This document shows, piece after piece, positions 48,049 through 59,276 of a stretch of DNA of 64,000 bases. Position numbers and translations under genes: made by a program. Origin of the DNA: Mariannaea sp. PMI_226 (lineage: Eukaryota > Ascomycota > Sordariomycetes > Hypocreales > Nectriaceae); contig JANFOG010000009.1 of the NCBI GenBank assembly GCA_024336345.1, positions 1,426,001-1,490,000 of the forward strand, given 5' to 3'. Positions within the stretch are counted from its first letter, which is position 1. Each line of letters opens with the position of its first letter. Below the pieces are notes generated by a model. That model was not told where the DNA came from and did not search any database. It saw only the letters and a program-made list of their open reading frames with translations.

Positions 48049-49536
48049 TGTCTCAAGGGTATGTATGTTATCAAGTAAGGTCTCAAAATTGGGAGGCTTG
48101 TTGTCGGTGTTGGATTTGGAGATAGTGATTAGGACATGAACCGTAATATATACTTCAAAATAGAAAGTAGAGTGAAGATTACCGCCCGCTTAAATTGGGA
48201 GTTGCGCCGCGTGTGAACTCTGCACATCGGCGCATACCGATTCGAAGAAGTGAGCCTGCAACAATGTGGGATATTCTAGCTGTGGTCAACTGTCCAGCCC
48301 CGGATCCGCACATGAAGGAGAGGTTGGCCCCTCCCCAAAATACCTAGACTCAAGGGATGGCGATGCAACACAACGGCGCCCTAGGTGCCAACTCAGTCTT
48401 GTAGGTAAGAAATTAGTGGCACTATGAGGTATCAAACCCAGGTATATTCGTTCACTAGTTTGGAGGGAGGACAAGAAATCCTCCAATATCTGTCAATATG
48501 CTATGTGAATGTCTTGTGACAGTATTAATAGTGCGTATACCATGGGTGTTGAAGAGAAAACAAAGAAAATACTGTCAAGTTGTGGTGGTCTCCCAACTCC
48601 CAACTTATCCGCATTGATTAGGGCAAATTCTTTGGTCAAGGAAAACGACTTCAAGCTCAGGTGTCATCCTTTTACGTGCTCCTTTTTCACCCGTCGGCAA
48701 GCACTAAAATGTGGTATCATGATTGCGAGGTACTTAGACTGCTCGAGCTGTAGCATACTTTGTTTGTCTTCATACATATAAAACCCCCGGACTCCACCGT
48801 TTTCCAGATGGTGCCTTGGGGAAGATCTCTCAGATCTCACTGGTCCTTCACCCTGGTCTCTGACCATCACATCTCACAACCCTGCTATCGTCATGGCTAA
48901 TTTGCGGCTCCGCTTATAGGTCTACTGGGATCTAATCTGCTCTTGGGGATTGGCTGATACCATCTCTGGAGAGGGAAATCTGTATTGATTTGGCTATGAA
49001 CGGCCGTCCTTCCACCCTAGCCAGATACTGGACACTTAGCAAATCCCCTTGACACTGCTCCGTAAATTTCATGGTCTACACGGCGATATTGATTGTGGCC
49101 AGAGACAGCAGAAATCATGTGCAGCTTTATGGCTGCAAACTCACGGAGCCGCATTACAGTCCTGTGACATCGGAGCCGCATGAGTTGTATTGTACCCTAG
49201 CCAGGTAAAGATGATCCATCCCTGAGACTCTCAACCACTGCGTTATCATTTTTTTTTCAGGTTGGTAATATAAGCAGTACGGAAGTTTATCCAACTATGT
49301 GACGCTTGGCGTGGTGCTTACTTGGCAAATCATCATCTTCTTCATCGTTGTCGTGATCAATTCTAGATCAGATAAACCGTGAACACTTCAACTCAGGGAC
49401 ATTAAATATTCGATACTGAAAACCGAGATTCAAGGCCACGTTCCCAGGGAAGACATACGTGTAGATACAGTTTGTTCGCTTAGTGTCTATGCTAAATCGG
49501 AAATATGCAATTCCTCATCGCCCAACCTGGTTCAGT
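48049..49536. other. Intergenic stretch with three TGCGGCTCCG sites
   Basis: Upstream of the DJ-1/PfpI gene and downstream of the proton-channel gene. Three copies of TGCGGCTCCG (48904-48912 region; reverse complement at 49144-49153 and 49171-49180) are the only pattern noticed. Confidence 0.4.
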
Positions 49537-50342
49537 TTATGTGGAGGACTGGGTAGCTTCATCCTGAATGCCAGCTTTCTCAAGAGTTCGCCTTAGCTGA
49601 GAAACTTGTTCTCTCAATAATTCATTATCGTTTGTGAGCTCTTCTATCTTGAGCTCTAGTTCTTCCCCCCGCTCCTGGGCACCAAGGCTCAGTTCCTCAA
49701 TGATTTTGATAACTCGCCAAAGGCGTAGTACAACGATCAAAGAAGCCACCTCCTCGATGGTTCCATGCAAGATGACATCGGTGACAAACCCAGCTATGAC
49801 GATAAATGCGTCAAAACAGTGGAACCATGATTTGAAATAGCTTATTAACATGTCAGCGTCCACGGCCTCTGAAAGTTGAAAAGTGCAAAAGGGATATATA
49901 TCTACCTCCAACCAAACGCCCAGACAGAGGCAATCAGCTCCACCATGAACAAACACGAAAAGACCAAGCTAACCGAGCCTAGGATATCCAGAGCAAGATC
50001 CCAATCGGGGCCACCCTTTCCTTGCTCGCATTTGAATAGGCTGAGAACAAAATCTGTTCGTCAATTAATATTGATCGTGTGCGAGGGGAATTGGTTCGAC
50101 TCACCTGCGATCATGCTAAGAACATCAAGGGAGACGAGGGTAAGGACAGAGAAGTGACCGGTTTTTGAGGATAGAAACCTTGCCGTTTTTTCTCGAGCAT
50201 TTCCCAACCGCCATTGCTCCACAACGAGTGGGTGTGAGGACCAATGCTGGAGATTCAGAGACGGAAACTTCTTCGGCTTCCGTCGGTGCAGAAGCGGCCG
50301 TTCCTCGTCATGATTTATATATTCGACGCTGGTAGAAGCCAT
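49537..50342 (-). CDS. Voltage-gated proton channel (Hv1 type)
   Basis: Proton-selective membrane channel formed by a lone voltage-sensor domain, 229 aa. Minus-strand exons 50105-50342, 49906-50053 and 49537-49840. All functional residues of Hv1 can be placed. Asp73 in S1 (VSLDVLSMIAD) is the selectivity aspartate, Glu118 is in S2 (LFMVELIASVW) and Asp139 in S3 (HCFDAFIVIAG). The S4 pattern is LRLWRVIKI, with R168, R171 and K174. S4 runs straight into a coiled coil (about residues 177-220: GEELELKIEELTNDNELLRE), which in Hv1 mediates dimerisation. In fungi such channels are known from a few species. Likely role: voltage- and pH-driven proton extrusion at the plasma membrane. Confidence 0.93.
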
Positions 50343-50954
50343 CACAGCTACAAACGATGCGCAATCTTTTTTTCGGTGATTTTAAGACGTTCAAGTGATG
50401 AGAGAAAGTCGCGGTGAGCGTTTTGTGAGCGTTTTGAGAATGACGCAGCGTCACAAAACAAGGACATTGGACGGCCGAATCAAGCAAAGGCTCTTAGCCA
50501 CGTGACTGGTATCTACTCTTGTCTCATCAGCCGCCTCACGACATGTCTTTTTATAACAAATGCTGAAGATTGAACTAGTTGGTGATATTATCGATTTGCA
50601 TAGGGGGTAGTGATTCATATTACTTAGAAATAAGGATCCGACTGTTTTCAGCTCTGCGCACCATTTTGGGGACAAGCGATGAGTCGTTTGCTTCTGCATA
50701 CAGTGACGTACAAGCAGCCCTTCAACCCCGAAATGATTTAAAACTGACTTCATTCTTAAATGGCCAGTAGTCTTGAAGATTTGGAAATAGTGACCCATTG
50801 CTGGCTGACCTAATATGTTATATCCAACGACATGATAGACCCATATTTGAACCATATCGAGTAATCTCTGCCAACCACCCTCGTGTATCCATCCCATCGA
50901 TGTTCATCCGAACATATATTTGAACAAACTAACCAGAGAAAGGGCGTGCACTCC
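50343..50954. other. Intergenic stretch
   Basis: Proton-channel promoter and 3' flank of the secreted-peptide gene. A 148-codon frame on the minus strand (50451-50897) lacks family features and is not accepted as a gene. Confidence 0.4.
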
Positions 50955-51329
50955 CTAATCAGTGTCCACGATTACACTTGGAGGTTTTCCCTGGCCCCAT
51001 GGGAAATGAGGAGGAACAAAACTCAGAGGCAAGGTTCCAGTGACAGCTCCAACATGTCCGACCTTGATGGTTTTCCCTTTCGATTTGGATGATTCCGCAT
51101 TTTGTGTGGCGTCGCGGTTGGTAAGAGTCAAAGCGCGTTTGGAGGCGGGAATTGGAAGAGGAACCGAAATAGCCACGGGCCCAACATGCTTTGGAGGCAC
51201 CACCTTCGAAGAGTCTCGAGCCAGAATGTCACGCTTGCTGTCCAACTCGTTGGAATTTCCCATATTACGAGGAGCCGCTGCTGCAGAACCGAGTAGAAGG
51301 CCGACAACAAGAAGAATCGGGGACTTCAT
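50955..51329 (-). CDS. Small secreted precursor with KR sites and duplicated segment
   Basis: Single exon, 124 aa. A signal peptide (MKSPILLVVGLLLGSAAA) is followed by a hydrophilic chain without cysteines. Dibasic KR sites at 32-33 and 64-65 fit Kex2 cleavage. Two imperfect copies of one unit follow: KHVGPVAISVPLPI (residues 47-60) and GHVGAVTGTLPLSF (91-104). Each is preceded by an RD...SSK-like stretch, 44 residues apart. This layout (signal, KR, repeated core) is that of kexin-processed repeat proteins, a class that includes mating pheromones and some RiPP precursors. No DUF3328/UstY, tyrosinase or other RiPP-modifying gene is seen nearby, so a modified peptide is only a possibility. Confidence 0.62.
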   Translation of the reverse strand: MKSPILLVVGLLLGSAAAAPRNMGNSNELDSKRDILARDSSKVVPPKHVGPVAISVPLPIPASKRALTLTNRDATQNAESSKSKGKTIKVGHVGAVTGTLPLSFVPPHFPWGQGKPPSVIVDTD

Positions 51330-52373
51330 CTTAGATAAAGAGGACTGAAGTTGAGGGTCGATGGTATTGTGCAGTTTTGATGCCCTTTTGTTTTATCGCA
51401 GTGTTGCCGTCTGCAGAAGATCGGTTTGCTTTGTCAATGCTCAAGTGCGGTCAATATTATGGCTCATGGCAAAATGGGGGAAGAGCATTCTATATGGGGC
51501 ATTGCCAGAAGGGTTATAACCTCATAGTATCGAGGAATTTTAGTGCGCTGTCTCGAGTGGCCGGTCCCTGTTCGGTGAATATTGATGAGAGACTGAAAAA
51601 ATCAACTCAAAAGGACGAGTTCTAGGTTTCTGATTTGCCACTCTCTGAGACAAACAAGGCTGCAGCATACTCGAGGCCGAAATTAAATAAGTCGAGGTAC
51701 CATACAGAGGATAGTGTGTCTCGGAATGGCTCCCTAGGCAACGGGTTTGTCTTGTTATCTTTCACATGCGTAAATGTGAGGAGGTCAGACGCACAGAAGG
51801 TCTTAATTTCCAGTGATAATATGATCGCACACATGCCTTGGCCATATTTATTTACCTTTGGTGGGACTTGACGAACAAACTCTGACGGAACCCTCCCTGA
51901 TCTCAGTTAGATTCACCTGATATGGTGATGGAAACGTCATTGCCAGTGGCATTGCTACCTATCACACCGCGTGTCTCATTATGAGAGCCTCAGTTGATAC
52001 AACTTTGGCATCAATTGGCAAGATCACCACCAACTTCACGTACATCAGTCCCCATTAAGTCTTTCCTTGCAAGCCCACTTCTCCATCCTAGACGTTGGAG
52101 TTGAAAGACCCATCCCTTGGGTACTTATGCCAAATTCCCGTGAATTGACTTGAAATGAGACACAGACAGAGGTAGCGAGTGATAACCTTAGAAGAGTATT
52201 TGCGCATCCATGATAGCCGCCATGCCAAAACACGGTTACACTCTAGAATAGAAAGATTACATCAGTGAAGGCAGTAATGCTGTAGCCGATGTACCGAAAT
52301 TCACAAGATATTTTATCTGGTAGATATTCATTTCCAATCAAGCGCTAAAAGAGTATTCCTAGGGTCTTAATAT
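51330..52373. other. Intergenic stretch, nothing recognised
   Basis: Promoter of the secreted-precursor gene and 3' flank of the cupin gene; no supported feature. Confidence 0.4.
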
Positions 52374-53060
52374 TCAGGACCACAACTCACAAAGCGGTCC
52401 ATTCTGTCCGAGAACCGGGTCATGGTCCGGAATGGAGATTGACTCCGCCTGCTCTCTCAGCATCTGGCATGTGTCTTTTACTTTACCATACTCGTTCTTC
52501 CATCGTGGAGAACCCTGTCTCGTGGTTAATGAGGTGAAATAAAATAAAGCCAACTCTTCTCTTATTTGTAATGTTACCTTTGGATAAACGCCAACATAAC
52601 GGTAGTCATTGTTAAAATCCTTGGAGCAGTGCGAGACTCCTGCTGGAAGAACAATGACATCTCCAGCTTCCATTTGTATTTGGTGTCCCAAGCTTTCATC
52701 TTCTGTGGGTCCTACCCCGAGTAGGAGAACAGAGGATCCAGAAAACACGCCTGTCAGTAATCAGTGATGACGCTCCTTTATTTCAAAGAGTAGTCGCACC
52801 GTAGCACTCATGGGTGTTGGGATGAAAGTGATGCCGCTGAATGGCCCCCCATGTTCCCTGTTCGCAATAAGTAAATGATCACATAGAGTGATCTCACGAT
52901 CTTCACATACGCCCTTGATCCATTCGTTCTTCTCCAGGAACTGCGTTGTGGATGTTTCGTCTAACGGCCTTGGTAAGACATTCCTGTAAACAATAACAGG
53001 TAGTCTACTGTTTGGAACAAAATCAGTCTGTGTGAGACGGTACACTTCTGGCTTATCCAT
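52374..53060 (-). CDS. Cupin protein, YjlB-like
   Basis: Small cupin of 173 aa. Minus-strand exons 52911-53060, 52800-52857, 52578-52750 and 52374-52514; three introns, all in phase. Cupin motif 1 is RHHFHPNTHECYGVFSG, with H60, H62, H66 and E67 as possible metal ligands. Motif 2 is GDVIVLPAGVSHCS, with H110. The N-terminal LPVIVYRNVLP and the FLEKNEWIKGGTWGAIQRHH block match the bacterial and fungal YjlB family, whose biochemical role is unknown. The start is the ATG of MDKPEVY. The 58-nt second exon holds motif 1. A Zn2Cys6 regulator lies upstream on the same strand. Confidence 0.82.
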
Positions 53061-53868
53061 TTTGTCGGCTAGTCTTGAGGGCTTCGTTTGAAATGGGATG
53101 ATAATACCCAAGAGATATGCTGTCCATTAATATACTTGAGCAGCGAAGCGTCATAGTCGCCAGCGTGACTCCACGGCCAGACTGGAGGGAGTAACCGGAT
53201 GTAGCTATACGTAGCGATGGGACACTAATAAATCAGCCAACTAACCAACCAAGCGCGTTGGATATCAAGTAGCGGGAAATTTTGCCTAAAACAAGCCGTT
53301 AGGTGATTTCTCCACTCCCTTTCGGATATCTTCATCATTTGACCAGTACCCTACATCGGAATTTCATCCGGATTGATGCAGGCTGGAAACCGCCTCAGAC
53401 TGTGTAAATAACTTTGCTAACAATTGAAGTGTGGTCATGTGTTTTCTGTGTGCTAATCTAACATACCTGTGCCCAGGACGGAGCCAATCTCCTCAATGCT
53501 GTATTGTTTGGCACGTACATGAAATTGCACGTCATAGTGATGGCTCAGGAACACACAGCTGGGCGTCGTTCCATCAAAGGTTAACGAGAAGACATATCTT
53601 GCAAGGCTCGTTGGTTGATTTGCTTTTGGTGGGCCCATCTTAGGTCGCGCATATTATATAAAAAAAGTCGCCATATATATCAGTCCCACTACAAGCCTTA
53701 TTGATATGTCATGAAGTGTGAAAATTTAGAATTATATTCTCGATCATGTCCAAAACTACCCCGATACTTGTAGAAGATCTAGCACCATCAAAGTTATTCA
53801 GATTATCAAGGCCTGTGCGCATTAATTTCAAATGATATTTCTTAGAAGAACAAGAAAAAAATCATCCG
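53061..53868. other. Intergenic stretch, nothing recognised
   Basis: Cupin promoter and 3' flank of the Zn2Cys6 gene. Confidence 0.4.
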
Positions 53869-56848
53869 CTAAGTACAAATATCTAGCAAACTTTCGGCTT
53901 GCTCATGTTCATTCCCGACCCCCATATACTCAGCCTCGAAAGACGAGATCCCATTAGTCCATTGACTGGGGGAGGTGTGGCTAATACCAGTAAACTCCAT
54001 ATCTACCAACGGAGATAATATGCCAGCCTCGAACCCCAGCTCCAATATCAAGGGATCGATCCCAAATTCTGATGTTCGAGGTGTTGTAGATGGACTCTCT
54101 TGGGAATGGATCTGGCTTTCTTTGAAGTTACCACCTGTATCTTCGTCCATACCTCCCGCCACAGCAGCTTGAGAAGAAGCAGGATTGACGTGATGGTGTT
54201 GGTATTCGTGTAAGGATTCCTTCTTCTGTAATTGGTCTATACCACGTCTGATATCAACTCCAAGAGATGGCAAGCTCATCAAGGACATGGAAGCTGCCAG
54301 TGGCTTCCCCTCAAAATTTCCACGTAGGCATTGGGGAAAGTCTGTTTCTTGGGGAATCTTCCCGTTTCGTATACTCAAATCCATAGTCATCGCCAATCGG
54401 AGAAAGTAGTTCGGATACAATTGTAGTATGTCTGTCCAGCTAGCGATAGTGTTCTCGCTCTGACTTTCCAGAATCGGGAGATGCTTTTGTGCAACGTCAA
54501 CGATATAACGCACCGACTTCGCAACCCAGTCTACTCCATCGTAACGTGGTCTATAGGTTTTCATTGCTTCGATCAATACGTTAAGCTGTTGTTGCTTGTG
54601 TTGTGCAAAGAGGGGAACATTGCTCGGCTCTCGCGTGGGAGTATGTGTCGCGTTGAAAATTCTGACATCGAGTATCTGCAGAGCCAGCGGAAAAGCAGTG
54701 CAACCCACGCTACTTTATTGTTAGAGACGTACGATCACACACTCCAGAGGAGACAGAACTAAAAGCTACTCACGCGCTTATTGGGAGCCATCGCGCAAGT
54801 CGAAGCCGGACGAGCCGCCGAAGGCACTGCGTAAGTTGTGTAACAGCACTATAAAGCTCGGTGCTGCTCTCATGGGTTTCTGCAACGGTACGTAAATGAT
54901 AATTGGACTGCACAGAAAGGCTGTACTCGAGTAACTCGTATTGGCAGAGAGCCATTCGGGCAGAACTATGTCAAGAAGTTAGCGTGCTCTATTAGAAGAC
55001 ATACAATTCGACTTACTGATAATACATTTCGAGGAGGTTGATAAACAACACAATCGAGTTCTTGGGAGAGCCAGCCGTTTCTGATTCCGTCACAATATCC
55101 CCACCTTGTATCGAACGCAGTCGCACTACTGTACCATACCATCTTCGCAGAGCAAGTCTACAGTCTCCAGTTCGATTCTCTTCGCTCACAGCCTGTGTCT
55201 GTCCCCTTGGAGGATCGTCGTACATAGAAAATGTGAGAGTCAGAACCTCGGTGAGGATAATACAAAGCTCAATAAGTTTTGCCATCACCTCAGCAAGGAA
55301 TCTCTTCGTGCTTGGATCATATACTCGCGATTTATCTGCTTCAGCCAAGAGATCTGCACCCACTAGAAGAGGGCTTCTTGAGAAGTTGAAGTTTGAGGGC
55401 GTAATTTTAATGGTTCGGCGTGAGGTTAGCGGCATCAGTCTGTCTCGGATGACGCAACACCACCATAGTCGTTTTAGCACACTGATTTCGTTTGCCTGCT
55501 TCTGAGACGGCGTATGCAAAGGATCTGATGAGATGGAATGATAACGATGAGCGCCTGCGTCTCGCGCGTAGTGAATGGCTATTCCAAGCCACATTGGACC
55601 CAGTTGTTTGCAGCCGTTATGAGGAAGCGGGATCAAATGTGAGTGTGAGAGAAGTAGCGCCGCTTGCGAAATGGATATCGAGGAGTTTTCCAAGCCGAAA
55701 TCGTAGAGAAGCTGCAAGTGTCAGTTATTTCAAGATGCGGGAGAGCTCTTTATCTTACTTTAGCTCGCTTGTAGAAGGAAGACTTTGCATCATGGACAGA
55801 CGAAAACCCAAGAGCCGTAATTGTAGATCGAGAAATGTACTGCGCGGGCTGCGTTAGTAGAAGCTGGTCGTACTAGTCAACGGCAAATGATGTCTCACAC
55901 TACAAGCAGCAAATAACATGCCCTGGAGGACTATCAGAGAGATCTTCTCAGAAGGAGTGTCCTCTGACTGATGTGGCAGGTAGAGGGCCCAGAAGTCCGC
56001 CTCGTTTAGCATCGGCAGCATGGGGTGTATATGCAAGAAGTATTGCTGGACAAATTCATCGAGAATGCTTCTGTGCGGCACAACGAAGCATCCCTGTCGA
56101 CAGAGATAGTCGAGATCTTCGGCTGATAGGGACTGAATCTTAGGGGCCTCCAGGATGGAATAGTCGGGGTTGGTAGGGTCGGAAAGGAGTTGAGGTGGCC
56201 TCGCCGAAGGTGGCCATGGGCTGTCCAATACGACTGCATCTGGGTGAGTTGATGGAATGGGGGGGCTATCAAGTGCGCCTGAGTTCGTGTAAGTGATGAT
56301 GATGGCGTTTTTTGCCGGGCGGTTGCAAAAGCGAGACAACCTACCGTAGTCATAGTCATGCAGATTATCTGCCAACTCTGGTGGATCGACATCAGCTGGT
56401 ATCGAGTCTCCCAGTACTAACGCGGATTCGTCAACGGCGGATGCAACATGGACCTCTTCCAGGGTCTCGGGATCATCTTGTGAGGGTGAAGTAGTTTGCA
56501 GATTCGCCTTGTTCACATTAGTTGTTTGCCGAGAGGCACTTCTCCTGAATAAGCCGCTTGTTAATCATGTCATAAGCAACCGTTCCTCGATAATTACGAA
56601 ACGTACACAATCCGGGACCTGGCCATAAAAACACACTCCTTCTCATCCAATCGGCAGTTGATACAAGGCTCGTTGGATCCGGTAACGATACATCTGACTT
56701 TCCTTGACCGGCATGGTAAACACGCGCGAGATGCCCGCTTCTTGTTGACCTTTGCCGAGGGAAATTTCTGGGGTCGGTCGGACGCATCTTCTTCACGGAC
56801 CGCCTCGAGCTTGCGAAGCGGCCCTTGATCTTGAGGTAAGTGCTCCAT
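53869..56848 (-). CDS. Zn2Cys6 transcription factor, CTF1-like
   Basis: Regulator of 898 aa. Minus-strand exons 56607-56848, 55899-56544, 55759-55839, 55017-55711, 54774-54965 and 53869-54709; all phases fit. Zinc cluster cysteines are 43, 46, 53, 62, 65 and 72 (CX2CX6CX8CX2CX6C), within KRASRACLPCRSRKVRC and INCRLDEKEC. That wording and the spacing of eight are typical of the CTF1/FarA group. The middle domain has FLHIHPMLPMLNEADFWALY, WLGIAIHYARDAGAHRYHSI and KRLWWCCVIRDRLMPLTSRR, the standard fungal regulatory domain. Residues after about 700 are low-complexity and acidic. Targets unknown; the URC4 and cupin genes are the nearest metabolic neighbours. Confidence 0.87.
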
Positions 56849-57911
56849 AGGTTTTGCAATAGGAATTCAACAAAAGAGGACAACAACAAGTGAACAGTGC
56901 AGATAAAGGCAGCTGGGGGATATCAAATCGCAAAAAAGGGTCATGTCTAGCAATAGAAAACGGAAGAGAAGTCGAATCCAGATCCCAGCCACGTATGAAA
57001 TGCAAGGCTCCAAAGGCACAGGGGCATAAGGGCACAGTCCAATGTCGTTGCTGAAAAGGTAACTCGTACTTTGTACTGGCCCGACTTCAATTGCCGGGAT
57101 GTTAGCCGACCTCTTTCGTAGTGTTGCCCCGGGGTGGCGGAGAAGGGGGGGCCATGTGGTGATCCGGGGGTTGAAGTCTGCATTTAGAGTGGTCCGCATT
57201 GGCTTCCCCCACACTCTCATGAGAGGCAATTCCCCCCGGTTTTCAGAAGAGTTCGTAGCCCCTCCGTAGCCTGTCCATCAAGGCCGAATGACTGGACTGC
57301 CTATCGGATTTAACTAGTGGTAACCCCACAATGCTGAGTTGCTGGCCTTGCGGGACGGTCCTAGGGATGACCATTGTTGCCAACCAAGTTGTGTGGTAAC
57401 TACTGCATGTAGTCTATAATATCACGTCATATCTACACAGAAAATCAGAGAATTATATTGAAAGATTGCCGTGGATAGGTAACTGGGTGGCTTTTTTCTT
57501 CTTTTGGCTTCAGGTTCATCATGCTTGTCTCAAGAATTGTGCTGGGGAAACATCGGACTCTTATTCTTCCCGCCAAAAAAAAAATACAAGATTGAGAGAA
57601 TCTCTGAAGCATTGATATTCTTTTGCCACGTCAGTCCGCTCGTACAATCAACGTCAGCATGATAGACTGTGTGGCGGTTATGATTTCTCTCTCATCAGCC
57701 TGAGCGGTGATCATGAGTAATGTCACGTGGATTGCCTAATAAGCGATTATCATGATCAGTGGATCGTCTGTGCTCAGCTCCAGCTTGCTATACCAAGAGA
57801 GCTATCAACTCTTCTTGTCTTGGTGTTAATTATCTTTGCACGCTCCAGCTGTACATTGCGGCCAATCAGGTATAAATCCTATCACAAGTTCATCTGGAGT
57901 CAGTCTTCAGC
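56849..57911. other. Divergent intergenic region
   Basis: Promoter of the CTF1-like regulator (minus) and of the small membrane-protein gene (plus). A TCACGTGG E-box-like word lies at about 57723. Nothing else supported. Confidence 0.4.
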
Positions 57912-58250
57912 ATGCGCACCGTTACTGGCACTCTGCTCCGCGCGAGGCTCACGTCCCACATCAACCGCGCCGCGACGCGGACACAGACCCGACGATTCTC
58001 CAACCCAAGAGCATTACTTCTCCAGAACAAACTCAACACTGAAAAGAAAGGAAATGAATCACAACCTGATCAGTTAAATATTGAGAACCCATCCTACCCC
58101 GCCTTTAGCTTTGAGGCCCTAGGCCTGAGCAGGAATATGAAGGTTTTCCTGATCATTATTTTAAGCATCTTCGGTACTTTAGAAACCTGGTTTTACTGCA
58201 AAGCGATTTGGCAATGGTGGAAAGGAGGGAGCAATAGGGAGGAAGCATGA
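57912..58250 (+). CDS. Small predicted mitochondrial membrane protein
   Basis: Single exon, 112 aa. The first 35 residues are rich in Arg, Thr, Ser and Ala and lack acidic residues (MRTVTGTLLRARLTSHINRA), a typical mitochondrial presequence, with RRFS as a plausible cleavage region. One transmembrane helix (KVFLIIILSIFGTLETWFY, about residues 77-95) is followed by CKAIWQWWKGG. Short proteins of this plan, with a conserved F(S)FEALG segment, are common and uncharacterised in Eurotiales. It could be a subunit or assembly factor of an inner-membrane complex (inference). Confidence 0.65.
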   Translation: MRTVTGTLLRARLTSHINRAATRTQTRRFSNPRALLLQNKLNTEKKGNESQPDQLNIENPSYPAFSFEALGLSRNMKVFLIIILSIFGTLETWFYCKAIWQWWKGGSNREEA

Positions 58251-59276
58251 ACTCTTGTTCTTTGAAAGTGCCGCCATGCTTTAGAGGGCTTATACCACCT
58301 TTTTTGTATTACTAATGTACTGAGCGCTATGTTGTAAGATAAACGCTGTGTTGTATGATAGAATCTCAGCTCGCACCAATAAAATAGAATCTCTCCCCGT
58401 GTTGGAACTCGGTCAATGGTTCTTATTTATAGATTGCCAGCTTTACTTGGGTTTAGCCGACAGCTGAATGGTTGCGAATAGTTTCAACCATTGCGGTAAG
58501 CGTCCACCTCCCAGCAGCGGTTCAGGTCAGATGGTGATGAGAAAGGTGTTGATGGAGCTTGGAGATGACCTATATCGCGAATCTTCAGCCTTTTTCGCTA
58601 TGTCGAGATTATTGGAATGCACGAATTTTGAGAGGATGATACTAATTCGCTCCATCTCGGATCAGGGCCCTCAATGTTCAGGCACATTCTCATTTGAATT
58701 AACCCCCTCCCAAGTGGCCAGATGGAATAGCCACTATGGTGATGAAGGTAGTGTTCATGATACAATAGTTCAAGAGTCATTCAACCGGCAATTTGAATCT
58801 TTGAGATAAAAAGCATTTTCTCCATTTCTTGCTGCATAAGTTAGACTGTTAGTAAATGTTATGCACACTTTATGCGCGCCATCACAAGTTAAGCATCCCG
58901 ACTTGATTTGGTTGGACCAAGTAGAGTTTGAGACACTTGGGGGCAGTTGGAGATACAGCCACAAATTGATCCAGCGGTACCAAGAATTACCTGAGCTAAT
59001 ACTCCAATTTCAACGTACCATACTAATACTTTCTTCGTCCAACACCAGCAATGATTATCGACCTAGCTATGCAGCGGAGTGGAGGGCGATCAGCCTGTGA
59101 GATAAAGGCGGGCTTCACCGACGTGTCCCTCCCACCGCCCTGGCTTCTTTCGGAGGGATCCGACCGCTCACCTTGGTATCAATCAACACCGCCTTATCGA
59201 GACAACAAAGCACCAATACCTGAAAGTGTTTCATCCATTGATAGTACATTGACAAGTTTATTCACATATCATCAAC
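58251..59276. other. Intergenic stretch upstream of URC4
   Basis: A 113-codon frame at 58468-58809 has no recognisable motif and is not accepted. The right end is the URC4 promoter. Confidence 0.35.

Noticed and set aside
50451..50897. 148-codon minus-strand frame with an ATG
   Set aside because: No signal peptide, family motif or splice context; lies in the proton-channel/secreted-peptide gap. It remains possible but unsupported.
58468..58809. 113-codon plus-strand frame
   Set aside because: No recognisable domain, overlapped by other random frames, AT-rich intergenic surroundings.
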